DNA of 64,000 bases from Lewinellaceae bacterium (GTDB lineage: Bacteria; Bacteroidota; Bacteroidia; Chitinophagales; Saprospiraceae): positions 310,001 to 374,000 of the forward strand of contig JACJYE010000007.1 in the NCBI GenBank assembly GCA_020636255.1. The letters run 5' to 3'. Below, in pieces: positions 27,621 through 36,136 of this stretch (position 1 is its first letter; each line of letters starts with the position of its first letter). The position numbers were made by a program, and so were the translations under genes. Under the pieces are notes generated by a model. It ran no database searches. It saw nothing but the letters and a program-made list of their open reading frames with translations, and had not been told where the DNA came from.

Positions 27621-29387
27621 CTATCGCCCGATTACCAGGTTTTCTCTTTGCGTACCGTATTTTGACCACACAACTACCCGGTAGAGCCCTGCAGGCAAGC
27701 CTTTGATCGGCAGGGCGATCTGCCCTTCCTTCAGGCCGCTGTAGCTGCCCCGCAGCTTTTCAAGCGGTTGGCCCAGTTGGCCGTATACCTGCCAGTATAC
27801 TTCCGCTGCACCGGCTTGCCGGAAGTTGATGAAAGCGGTTACTGTTGCGGGGTTGGGAGACAGGGAAAAATGAAGCTGAGGCGTCCCGCTCTGGCTTTTC
27901 ACGCTTAGCGCCGGGCCGCAGTCGCTGGTGCCATCCTGGTTCCAGATGCATGATTGATCTATGGCTATATTAGCAGCTTCCTGAACGGTGCCGTCGGGCC
28001 ATACGACCCGGATGCTGTCGATATGGCTGGACTGGCCCAGCCCGAAATGCAGCCTGTAGCTGTTATGCCCGTTGAAGGTGTTCTGGGAATTCAGTTCCCT
28101 GTACATCCAGCGGAGTTGCCCGCCGGCCTCGGCCTTTACCCATACTTTCGCGCCGATTGCGGCAGTATTGGGTGCATCGCCATGAAGGCGGAGCTGGAAC
28201 CAGTGGTTATCGCCCCCGTCGTTGTGGTACAGGCCTACGGCTGAGGCGGTAGTGCCTGCGATCATCAGGTCGAGATAACCGTCATCGTCGTAATCGGCGG
28301 CAGCGGCGCCCCGGCTTGACGCCGGAATGGAGAACACCTGGTTCACCTCGGTGAAAGTGCCGTCGCCATTGTTGTGGTAGTAGCGGTCTCTCTGCCCGCC
28401 GTCAAAAACGACGAAGCAATCCTGATAGCCGTCGTTATCAAAATCGCCCCACACATTGTTCAGCCCCAAACCCATCTGCCCTACGATGGGCCCGGCCGAT
28501 GCGGTCGTCTGCTTGACGTAGGCGCCGTTCTCATTCCGGTACAGGTCGTTGGTTTTGCTGTTGAAATAGTTTGTGATATACGCATCGAGATCGCCGTCGA
28601 GGTCGTAGTCGATGAAGTTCCAGTTCTGCCCGTCGCGCAGGTCGGTGGCCAGCGGCCCTTCTTCCAGCCTAAGCAGTTGCGCCGTGCCGCTTTCCGCCAG
28701 CTGGTTGATGAAGATATGGTCTCTCGACAGGAAGGCCACTTCGCCGCTGCCGATAAACAGGTCGAGGTCGCCGTCGAGGTCGTAGTCCGTCCAGGTGCCT
28801 ACGGTATGGGCGGCCAGCTCGTCGTCGAGGGGGGAGTCTATTCGGGTGAAAGAGCCATCCTGATTGTTGACGAAAAGCAGGCTGGGCCGCGATATGGGGT
28901 TGGAGAAGGGCAAAAAGCCGGCAGGGTGGAACAGGCCCAGGTCGATCCAGCCGTCGCCATTGTAGTCTCCCCAGGCTGTCGACCAGAAGTTGAAGGTGTC
29001 GATCACTTCGGAGGTTAGGGGTGTTAGGGTGAAGGTATCGTCGCCGTCGTTGCGGTACAGGCGGGCCGGTGTGGCGGCGATCATGACGTCGAGGTCGCCG
29101 TCGCCGTCGTAGTCACCCCAGGAGTTGCCGTTGCCGTCTCCTGGATTAAGCGCGCTGAATGTTATTTTGGTGAAGGCGCCGCCGCCGTCGTTCCGGTAGA
29201 GGTTGTTGGAATTGATAAAGCAGTCGTCGAGCCCGTCGCCGTTGTAGTCTACCCAGCTCACGCCGATGTAGGCCGAAAGCGGCGCCTGCTGGGCCAGCGG
29301 GTTATTGGCGTCGGTAATTTTGGTAAAAGAAGCCTGGCCGTTGAGTTGTAGTACGGCAAAGCAGAAGAGTAAGGAAAGTAGTCGCAT
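27621..29387 (-). CDS. CRTAC1-like FG-GAP/VCBS-repeat, ASPIC/UnbV-domain T9SS protein
   Basis: 588 residues from ATG 29387, chosen because MRLLSLLFCFAVLQLNGQ is a signal peptide; ATG 29411 adds only a short lysine-containing tail. Residues ~20-400 contain about seven FG-GAP/VCBS units (DYNGDGLDD, DYDGDGDLD, DFDNDGYQD, DYDDDGYLD), forming a calcium-binding propeller. An ASPIC/UnbV domain follows (LHFGLGQSSHIDSIRVVWPDG), then a C-terminal T9SS sorting domain (LSPNPATVTAF through GLPAGLYRVVVW). It is probably displayed on the cell surface. Such proteins often sit in SusC/D contexts, but none is adjacent here. Confidence 0.88.
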   Translation of the reverse strand: MRLLSLLFCFAVLQLNGQASFTKITDANNPLAQQAPLSAYIGVSWVDYNGDGLDDCFINSNNLYRNDGGGAFTKITFSALNPGDGNGNSWGDYDGDGDLDVMIAATPARLYRNDGDDTFTLTPLTSEVIDTFNFWSTAWGDYNGDGWIDLGLFHPAGFLPFSNPISRPSLLFVNNQDGSFTRIDSPLDDELAAHTVGTWTDYDLDGDLDLFIGSGEVAFLSRDHIFINQLAESGTAQLLRLEEGPLATDLRDGQNWNFIDYDLDGDLDAYITNYFNSKTNDLYRNENGAYVKQTTASAGPIVGQMGLGLNNVWGDFDNDGYQDCFVVFDGGQRDRYYHNNGDGTFTEVNQVFSIPASSRGAAAADYDDDGYLDLMIAGTTASAVGLYHNDGGDNHWFQLRLHGDAPNTAAIGAKVWVKAEAGGQLRWMYRELNSQNTFNGHNSYRLHFGLGQSSHIDSIRVVWPDGTVQEAANIAIDQSCIWNQDGTSDCGPALSVKSQSGTPQLHFSLSPNPATVTAFINFRQAGAAEVYWQVYGQLGQPLEKLRGSYSGLKEGQIALPIKGLPAGLYRVVVWSKYGTQRENLVIGR

Positions 29388-29467
29388 AGCTTTATGATTT
29401 TTGGTGAACAACTATGCGGAAAGTCGGGAAAGAGCAGGCGTATCCCGGTCAGCCCTATAAAAATTGA

Positions 29468-30607
29468 CTAATTATCGAGCGCCATCTGCCGTTTTTTATA
29501 CGTGGAAGGCAACTGCTGCGCCACCTCCTTGAAGGCTTTGTAAAAAGTGGTCTTATTGTTAAACCCCGCCGCATAGGCGACGTCGATCAGCGCCCGCTCC
29601 CGCCATTCCGGATGGCGCAACAGTCGTTGCGCTTCCTTCACCCGGTATCGGTTGACATAGGCGGAAAAGGTCTTCCCGAAATGTTCGTTGATGGCCTGCG
29701 ACAGGTGGTGGGTATTGGTCGATAGCGCTTCGGCCAGTTGTGGCAGGCGCAGCTCGCTTTCCAGGTAGGGCTTCTCGCTTTCCATATACCTTTCGAGCTT
29801 GGCCACCAGCGACCGCACTGCTCCGGCTGTAAGGGCGCTGTTGCGGTACTTCCCGGGCTGCAGCGCCGCCCGGAGGCTGCCCGTATGGAATGCCAGCGGT
29901 TGCCGGTAGGCCAGGAACCCCATGGCATAGATAAAAACGGCCATCGCCAGGCTGATGCTGTAGTCCAGCACCAGCGAAAAGTAAGGCGTCCAGGACATGA
30001 TGTAGTAGAAGAGGTATGCTCCGGTAAAGCCCCAGTAAAGCGTGGTGAGCAGCCGGAAGAACTGACGTTCGACGCCCTCCTGCCCGTGCACCAGCCGGCT
30101 GGCGCGCCAGCCGTACAGGGAAAGGTGCCCTATGGTTACGATGGCAACGCCTTTGTAGGCAAAGAATATTCCCGGTAGCCACCAGCCATCAGTAAAAGGT
30201 ACCCCCCCCGTGAGGGCCAGCACTTTCTCATGAGCATCGGCCAGGTAATAAGGCATCCTCGCTAGCGCCATGGCCAGCGCGGGCAGGGCGTGCCACAGAT
30301 CCCCGGCGCGCAGGCCCTGCCCGGTGGCCAGGGCGCGCAGATAGAGGTAAAACAGCGGCCCCGCCAACAAGGCCAGCCACAAGTAGATGCCTGCAAAGTA
30401 CGGGAAATGGTAGTGCCAGCGCATCCAGTAGCCCAGGTAATCGAGCAGGGTGAGCGCAAAGCTCAGCATCAGCCCCGCCATCAGCAACCTGGCAGTGCGG
30501 CTGCCGGATCTACTGGAAACGATGACAAAAACAAGGAATAGGCCCTGCCCGGCAGCTATCAGCCAGAGGGCAGTCCAGAAAGAGATCGGTGTAACAGGTG
30601 GAGGCAT
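29468..30607 (-). CDS. Membrane-bound AraC-family transcription factor
   Basis: 379 residues. Seven predicted membrane helices (~8-250), beginning FWTALWLIAAGQGLFLVFV, are followed by a cytoplasmic AraC/XylS helix-turn-helix pair (~270-375: ELRLPQLAEALSTNTHHLSQAINEHFGKTF and AYAAGFNNKTTFYKAFKEV in the two HTH positions). This arrangement is common in Bacteroidota and suggests that a membrane-sensed signal acts directly on DNA binding. It lies 80 bp upstream of the CRTAC1-like gene on the same strand and may activate it, though no sites were identified. Confidence 0.88.
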   Translation of the reverse strand: MPPPVTPISFWTALWLIAAGQGLFLVFVIVSSRSGSRTARLLMAGLMLSFALTLLDYLGYWMRWHYHFPYFAGIYLWLALLAGPLFYLYLRALATGQGLRAGDLWHALPALAMALARMPYYLADAHEKVLALTGGVPFTDGWWLPGIFFAYKGVAIVTIGHLSLYGWRASRLVHGQEGVERQFFRLLTTLYWGFTGAYLFYYIMSWTPYFSLVLDYSISLAMAVFIYAMGFLAYRQPLAFHTGSLRAALQPGKYRNSALTAGAVRSLVAKLERYMESEKPYLESELRLPQLAEALSTNTHHLSQAINEHFGKTFSAYVNRYRVKEAQRLLRHPEWRERALIDVAYAAGFNNKTTFYKAFKEVAQQLPSTYKKRQMALDN

Positions 30608-30692
30608 AACGGTAGCCGGGTTGGGTGTATCCCACTAAAATAACAAGTATTTGGCGGAAAGGCTAGGAGAAACTTTGGCGTTTGGATTGCAT

Positions 30693-30728
30693 AGAGCTTG
30701 TTTGAAGGCCAGCCTTCAAACAAGCTCT
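30693..30728. terminator. Strong hairpin after the CHAT/TPR operon
   Basis: Perfect 17-bp arms (30693-30709 and 30712-30728, AGAGCTTGTTTGAAGGC and its complement) with a 2-nt loop. They lie 34 nt downstream of the stop at 30762 on the minus strand. No T-run is visible, so it may stabilise 3' ends rather than terminate. Confidence 0.6.
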
Positions 30729-30761
30729 GAGTGGAAATGTCAAACATACCGTTCGCAGCCC

Positions 30762-31913
30762 TTACCCTTTTTCTTCCCAGGCCGTCCAACTCTGCACGGT
30801 GCCGTCATTCGACACAAAGAACAGCAGCCTGGCTTTTTGGTATAGTAAGAACTTACCGCCCAATGCGGGCTGCACCCGCAACGGCGTGCCGTATCGTTCC
30901 ATGACGTAGGCTTCGTTGTCGCCTATGCGGACACCTTTGCCGGCCGCCCCGGTGTACCCTTTGCCCGTGCGTTGAAAGAACAGGTACCGGCTTTCATCTT
31001 TGAAATAAACGTAAAGGGAAGACTGCGGGAAGTCTTTTCGATAGAGCGTTGCTCCGCCGGCCGACGTGATCTCCGCATCTATTTCCAGGTTCGGGCTGCG
31101 GATGAGTTGCGGTAGCGAGATGCCGTCGATAACTTCCGGGCTGTCTTCCATGACGTTGAACTTTTCTCCTTTGTTGCTGGCAAAAACGATTGGAGCGCCT
31201 GCAGCCACTGCTTTATTACGCTCGGCCAGTGCGCCGAGCCTGGCATCGGGATGCACCTCATACTGTTGCTCTGCCAGGCGGAAAAGCTCATCGCGCTTGT
31301 CCGGGTTGTCCATGTAGTCGTAGATGATCCCTTTTACGATGAGGCTGAAGCCTTTCGTGCTGGAAGATGCCGCAGCTTTCTGTTCGGCAACGGTTACATT
31401 CTGGTAGGCATTGCGCAGCAGCGTGGGCTTATCCTGCCAGCGGGCCAGTATGGCCTGGGCGGAGGCCATGTTGAGGTAGCTCCCGGCATAATCCGGTTCG
31501 CGCGAGATCGCTTGCTCAAACTGCGCCGCAGCCATTTCAAAGGCCCGGGTGATCATATCGATGCGCAGGGCTTCCTCTTCCGTGTTGCCTTTGGTATTCA
31601 GGTCCGGGGCGGCCTCGAAGGGGAATACGTATTTGATCGTGCCATAAGCTTCGTCACTTTTCAGCAGGCTCAGGCCCCACATGGCCAGGTTGACGCCCCG
31701 GTTGTTGTAAAGGGCAGCCTCCCGGGCCCCGCTATTGACGAGTTCCGCGAAACAAGACTCCGCTTCCATATAGTTTTCCGTCAGCATCAGGCTGACGCCT
31801 ATCTGGAACAGTAAGGTGTCAGTCGCTTCTGTCGTTCGGGCAGCAAGCGGCTCAATGTGGCCAAGTAGAACGGTGAAGCATAGTGTTAAATTAACGATGT
31901 GAAAAGGTTTCAT
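30762..31913 (-). CDS. Exported TPR-like protein coupled to the CHAT-STAND gene
   Basis: The 383-residue protein has a signal peptide (~1-25) and a helical N-half with TPR-like pairs (~35-240: ENYMEAESCFAELVNSGA, AAAQFEQAISREPDYAGSYL). The C-terminal beta-rich part (~260-383: TLYRKDFPQSSLYVYFKDE, GVRIGDNEAYVMERYG) looks like a small ligand- or protein-binding domain. The start ATG overlaps the stop of the upstream CHAT/STAND/WD40 gene (ATGA at 31910-31913), so the two are almost certainly translated together. I know no named family. By context it may be the periplasmic partner of the WD40 part of that protein; this is inference. Confidence 0.82.
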   Translation of the reverse strand: MKPFHIVNLTLCFTVLLGHIEPLAARTTEATDTLLFQIGVSLMLTENYMEAESCFAELVNSGAREAALYNNRGVNLAMWGLSLLKSDEAYGTIKYVFPFEAAPDLNTKGNTEEEALRIDMITRAFEMAAAQFEQAISREPDYAGSYLNMASAQAILARWQDKPTLLRNAYQNVTVAEQKAAASSSTKGFSLIVKGIIYDYMDNPDKRDELFRLAEQQYEVHPDARLGALAERNKAVAAGAPIVFASNKGEKFNVMEDSPEVIDGISLPQLIRSPNLEIDAEITSAGGATLYRKDFPQSSLYVYFKDESRYLFFQRTGKGYTGAAGKGVRIGDNEAYVMERYGTPLRVQPALGGKFLLYQKARLLFFVSNDGTVQSWTAWEEKG

Positions 31914-34900
31914 GATCCGGAATGTATGTATCGTTTTTGAATGATCTTTTCAACGATGCCTTTCGGCCTTATCAGGAGTGGCGAAAGCAGCCCACCGGCC
32001 GTTCCCAGCCAAAGAAAATGCCCGTCAGGTGAAAAGCTGATCTGCTCAACAGCCTGTCCGGCGTCAAAGTTCCAGATGGGTAGTTTTCCGTCCCATTCAT
32101 AACAATGCACCCGACGCCCGGCTGCCACTGCCAGCCGTAATGCCGGGCCGGGCCAGAAAGCTATATCCGTTACGCCTGCCGTATGCGTGAAGGCCTGTTC
32201 CGGGCGCGGCTTCAGAGAGGTGGAGGCGCCTCTCCAGTCGAAAGTATAAAGCATGCCGTTGGCGCAGCCCAGGGCCAGGTAACGGCCGTCAGGGCTGAAG
32301 GCCAGCGTATGGAGCGGCGCCGGGAAGGCCTGCCGGGCCAACAGTTGCTGTTGGCGCCAGTCCCACAGGTACAAGTGGTTGGCATTGTCAATGCTTAGAA
32401 GGTAGCGCTCGTCGGGAGAGAGCAGGGCGTCTACTATGAAAGCATCTTTTGCCTGAGGGGCCTCCAGTTGGGCAGTTACCGTTATATGTTCCTTTTGCCA
32501 GCTATAGACCCCAACCACCCCTCGCGTCTGTGCCGCTACGAGATACCTGCCGCCCGGTGAGAAGCGGGCCCGGCGGAAGGCGCTGCCCTTATCTTCAGGT
32601 GTAAGGGATGAAAGGCGTTCCAGCGGTTTAGCAGACAGCAGCAGTAGCTCGGTAGGTTGCGCTACCAGCAGGTAACGGCCATCGGGAGAAGCAGCGATGG
32701 AAAGGGTGTTGCCTTTAAGGGCCAGCGAAGCCTGGGCAGCGCCCTTTTCGGGGCCGGCTGTTACGGTGATCTGCCCGTCCGCTGAGGCCCAGGCCACACC
32801 CTGGCCGATGGGGCTTAGCCCGGCTGTTCTGCCGGGCACGCAGATAGCAGGCGCAGGCATCAGGGGCGCCCATATCACCACTTTTTGTACTTGCCCTACC
32901 TGAAAGTAAGCCCTGTCAGCATAGCCTTGTATAAAACCGGCTTTGTCGACAAAGACATTTTCAGGGTACTCGTAGGCCTTATTACCACTCTGTCCCGTCA
33001 CCTCAAAACCGGTGAAGGGGGAGGTTATTTGCATGCCCTGCGGATGCGGCTCCCCCGGGGGAAGCAAGTGGTAATCGGGGTTCATCGGCTGAAAGGCCGC
33101 CCCGGTGTCGTAGGCCAGTTTGAGCAAGGCGCCGGCCACCGCCGGGCTTTCCGGCGATTGGCGGTAGGCCGACACAGCAGCCTGCAGTGCTTCGTATTTC
33201 TTGCCTTCCTGCAGATAGGCCAGCGCGTCGGCGGCCTGCTGGTTAGCGCGGAAGCGGCGCTCAGCGGCCTGCGCCTGCCTCATATTCCTGTTTGCCAGGG
33301 TGGACAGCTCTTCTGCGGAATCGGCCAGGCGGGAGATGGAATCCGTTTGCAGCAAAAGCTGTGACCCTGCCAGGCTGAGCTGTTGTTCCTTGTCCTGAAT
33401 ATCACGAGTGAGGGTGTCACGGGTGGCCCGCATGTCCAGCAGGCTCATCTGTACTTCGAGTTTTTCCGCTTGTTGCCGGTATGCGTATATCGCCGCTGCT
33501 ATGGCTGCCAGGGCCAGTAGAGCCAGCGTGCTTAGCAAAGCGATGCGCTGTCGTTTCCGGCTTACTTCAGCAAGATCGCTCCGGGTGAGCAGATCCTGTT
33601 CTGCTACATGGAGGGCGCGCATGGCCGCCAGGCCCTGATGCACCTGGGCGAGGTCGTAACGATCGAGCGGCGCGGCATCGGCTTCACCCGGCGCCTGCAC
33701 CCGCCCTTCCAGGATGCGGCGGGCCCGCTGCCCGGCCCGGCCCGACTCCTGATACATACGGCGTATGATAGGCGCCAGGGTATCGTGGCTGAGGCGGTAG
33801 TAGTATCCCGGGCCTCTATGGAGCAGCAGGTGTTTTTCACAGGCGCCCAGCAGTTCGTTCCATTCGGGAAGCCGGCCGTATAGCTTTTCCAGATCTGCCA
33901 GGCTTTGGTTGTGTGCCGTTCCACCGGCTGTGGTGTGCTGGTACAGCATGTCCAGCAACAGGCCGTTTTCCACGGCTGCCGGGTGCGAGGCTGCTATTTT
34001 GGCTATTTGCGCCAACACAAAGCGGCCGAGTTGCCACCATTGGGCTTTGAGCCGGCGGTACAGTTCGACGGTAAAGCGGGGCTCGTGGGGCGTAGCGGTA
34101 GTAGCCGCTTCCCACATATTGGTCAGCATGATCTGCAGGACGGGCGCTACGGCGGCCTCAGGCTGTTGGAGGAGCTCGCTGGCGATAAGGGCGGGCAGCT
34201 CAGGCTCTACGATAAGATGGTAATGTTCGCGCAGCTCCTGGCGGGAGGTGAGGCCGAGCACAACCTCCTCGATCTCGGCAAACGCGAGGGTGGGCAGGAA
34301 GATGCTGCTGCGGGGTAGTGTGGCCTGCTGCAGGGCCTTTTCCACCTCGGGGAAGTATTCCTTGCGAAAGCCCAGGATGAGTTTGCCCTGCGGGCGTATG
34401 GCGCCTCCGCTGAAGAGCTGGCCCAGCGTTCGTACAAAAGCCTGCCATTCCTCCTCACTTTGGGCTTTGGTGGCCTGGGTGAATACCTCTTCTACCTGGT
34501 CGAGGATCAGCACGAGCGGCCTGCCGGCCCGAGCTTCGACCTGCATCCATTGAGCAAGCAGGGGCGGCGCATCTTCAAAAGCGCCGGCCTGCTGTGCTGC
34601 CGGCTGGTGTTGCCTCAGCGTGCGCAGGCCCTGCAGTTGTTGCTGCAGGGCACGGTTTTGGGGGCGGCGGCGGAGCGCCTCCTCTAACTGGGCCAGCAGG
34701 GAGGACAGCTCTTCGCTTTCTTTATCAGGAACGGCTTCCGGTGTGGGGGCAGCTTTGCCGAGGCCGTCCAGGCATGCCTTTAGGGTGTTCGTCAGGCCCT
34801 CCTGGCTGTCGCGGCGGCAATAGCGCACCACGTAATCGGCCTCCAGGCGGGGCGCCAGCCCGGCTTCGAAGAGAGAGGATTTGCCGCTGCCGCTCTGCCC

Positions 34901-35731
34901 GTGTAGCAGGATAAGGGGAGGGCTGTCGGGGTTGGCCACCCTGTCGTAGAGCAACCGGATGTGCTGGGCGCGGCCGAAAAAAACGGAGGCATGGGCGCGT
35001 TCGTAAGGCCGGAAGAAGAGGAAAGGAGGGTGTGGCAGGCCGATCTCTTCGGGAGGGGCCGGCAGGCCGAGCAGTGGGTCATAGCGGGTGAGCCCCCATT
35101 GCTTGCTGTCTTCCTTTCCCGGAGCTACGTGAAGGCGCCAGGGCACGTCGCCGGGGGCGTCATCCGCCCTCAGGTACAGGCCGCGCACATCGCGGCCCTG
35201 GGGCGACATGCGTATCTCATCCACCGCATCGTCGAAGGCGCGTTGTACCGATAGCCCGACGCCCAGGCCCTGGTAGAAGCGGGCGGCCCAGCGCGTGGCC
35301 ACCTGGTCCACGATCTCCTGGCCGGTGCCGATCACCAGCGGCACGCCGGCGGCGATCAGCCCTTCGGCCAGCTTTTCGGTATGACAGCCGTTGAGCATCA
35401 CGGCCTGCAGGCCGCGCTGCCGGCCCAGAAAGGCGATCAGCCCTTCGCCCCCGGCGGTTTGGTTGCCGCTGCCTTCCGCATCCTGTAGCAAAAGGTCGAA
35501 GCTGCCGGCATGGCCGCCGTAGTGGAAGAGCACTATTTCGCCTTCATGCCGCTGAAAGGCGCTGATGATGTCCCCCGCCGAGGCATCGTCTATAAATTCC
35601 CTTTTGCACAGCCCCATCTGCTCTGCCAAATCCAAAGCTGCCTTGACGGCCTTGCGCTCGCGGGCCAGGGCGCGGAGGTAGCCGTGGGCGCCCTGCTGGT
35701 CGTTGGCGTAGGTGAAGAGGAGGTGCGGCAT
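31910..35731 (-). CDS. CHAT caspase-like / nSTAND NTPase / single TM / coiled coil / WD40 protein
   Basis: 1273 residues. CHAT domain (~1-200) with His74 in FHYGGHAGSF and Cys116 in LNGCHTEKLAEGL, a complete caspase-like dyad. A STAND-type NTPase (~235-690) has Walker A GQSGSGKSS (278-286), Walker B LVLILDQVEEVF (406-417) and the RLSHDTLAPII motif typical of nSTAND1 proteins. One membrane helix (730-751) is preceded by a basic stretch SRKRQR, so the N-terminal part should be cytoplasmic. A coiled coil (~755-830) and a WD40-like propeller (~900-1265: SPDGRYLLVAQ, SPDERYLLSIDN, SPDGRYLALGCANG) are then outside the membrane. STAND proteins oligomerise on sensing a signal and activate their effector, here a protease. 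It is first in an operon with the exported TPR protein. Promoter not identified. Confidence 0.88.
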   Translation of the reverse strand: MPHLLFTYANDQQGAHGYLRALARERKAVKAALDLAEQMGLCKREFIDDASAGDIISAFQRHEGEIVLFHYGGHAGSFDLLLQDAEGSGNQTAGGEGLIAFLGRQRGLQAVMLNGCHTEKLAEGLIAAGVPLVIGTGQEIVDQVATRWAARFYQGLGVGLSVQRAFDDAVDEIRMSPQGRDVRGLYLRADDAPGDVPWRLHVAPGKEDSKQWGLTRYDPLLGLPAPPEEIGLPHPPFLFFRPYERAHASVFFGRAQHIRLLYDRVANPDSPPLILLHGQSGSGKSSLFEAGLAPRLEADYVVRYCRRDSQEGLTNTLKACLDGLGKAAPTPEAVPDKESEELSSLLAQLEEALRRRPQNRALQQQLQGLRTLRQHQPAAQQAGAFEDAPPLLAQWMQVEARAGRPLVLILDQVEEVFTQATKAQSEEEWQAFVRTLGQLFSGGAIRPQGKLILGFRKEYFPEVEKALQQATLPRSSIFLPTLAFAEIEEVVLGLTSRQELREHYHLIVEPELPALIASELLQQPEAAVAPVLQIMLTNMWEAATTATPHEPRFTVELYRRLKAQWWQLGRFVLAQIAKIAASHPAAVENGLLLDMLYQHTTAGGTAHNQSLADLEKLYGRLPEWNELLGACEKHLLLHRGPGYYYRLSHDTLAPIIRRMYQESGRAGQRARRILEGRVQAPGEADAAPLDRYDLAQVHQGLAAMRALHVAEQDLLTRSDLAEVSRKRQRIALLSTLALLALAAIAAAIYAYRQQAEKLEVQMSLLDMRATRDTLTRDIQDKEQQLSLAGSQLLLQTDSISRLADSAEELSTLANRNMRQAQAAERRFRANQQAADALAYLQEGKKYEALQAAVSAYRQSPESPAVAGALLKLAYDTGAAFQPMNPDYHLLPPGEPHPQGMQITSPFTGFEVTGQSGNKAYEYPENVFVDKAGFIQGYADRAYFQVGQVQKVVIWAPLMPAPAICVPGRTAGLSPIGQGVAWASADGQITVTAGPEKGAAQASLALKGNTLSIAASPDGRYLLVAQPTELLLLSAKPLERLSSLTPEDKGSAFRRARFSPGGRYLVAAQTRGVVGVYSWQKEHITVTAQLEAPQAKDAFIVDALLSPDERYLLSIDNANHLYLWDWRQQQLLARQAFPAPLHTLAFSPDGRYLALGCANGMLYTFDWRGASTSLKPRPEQAFTHTAGVTDIAFWPGPALRLAVAAGRRVHCYEWDGKLPIWNFDAGQAVEQISFSPDGHFLWLGTAGGLLSPLLIRPKGIVEKIIQKRYIHSGS

Positions 35732-35892
35732 GAGTAGTGGTTCGAGTCGATGTTGTGGCTTTGGCCTGAGACTTGGTGATGGGGAGACTGGGAGATATGG
35801 GGACGGGCGCCCGTTCTCCCCCTCTCCCGGCTCCAGCTGGCAACACCAGGGTTTATATGTAAAGCTAAGAATATTTGCACAAAAGGGAATTC

Positions 35893-35933
35893 CCTGGAAA
35901 TGGGTATGGGGCGTACCTGGAAATGGGTATGGG
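35893..35933. repeat. 18-nt direct repeat in the divergent caspase-cluster control region
   Basis: CCTGGAAATGGGTATGGG occurs at 35893-35910 and again, identical, at 35916-35933, 23 bp apart. G-rich GGGGATTTTTGG words follow. The repeat lies in the 405-bp gap between the divergent CHAT operon (start 35731) and the first WD40-caspase gene (36137), which holds no gene. Confidence 0.65.
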
Positions 35934-36041
35934 ATTTTTGATTTGGGGTGGGGATTTTTGGGGCGGGGTTGGCGGTGTGGGTTAAAAGGGTTAATTTAAT
36001 CTCTATGAATCATATTTCAATGGGGTTTTGCACACCGTACC

Positions 36042-36127
36042 CGCCAACTTTCCAGTTGGCGAAAAAGAGCCGCCCCGTGACTGCTCAAAATACACCTTGT
36101 AACTATCGCTCAATGTACGATAGTTAC
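36042..36127 (+). promoter_or_regulatory. Two hairpins in the leader of the first WD40-caspase gene
   Basis: CGCCAACT-N4-AGTTGGCG (36042-36061) and GTAACTATCG-N9-CGATAGTTAC (36099-36108 with 36118-36127) are perfect inverted repeats. The second ends 9 nt before ATG 36137 and could cover the translation start region or serve as an operator. Confidence 0.5.
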
Positions 36128-36136
36128 TACACCTTT

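Noticed and set aside
35948..36136. 63-codon extension of WD40-caspase 1
   Set aside because: It crosses two perfect hairpins and would bury the signal peptide beginning at 36137.
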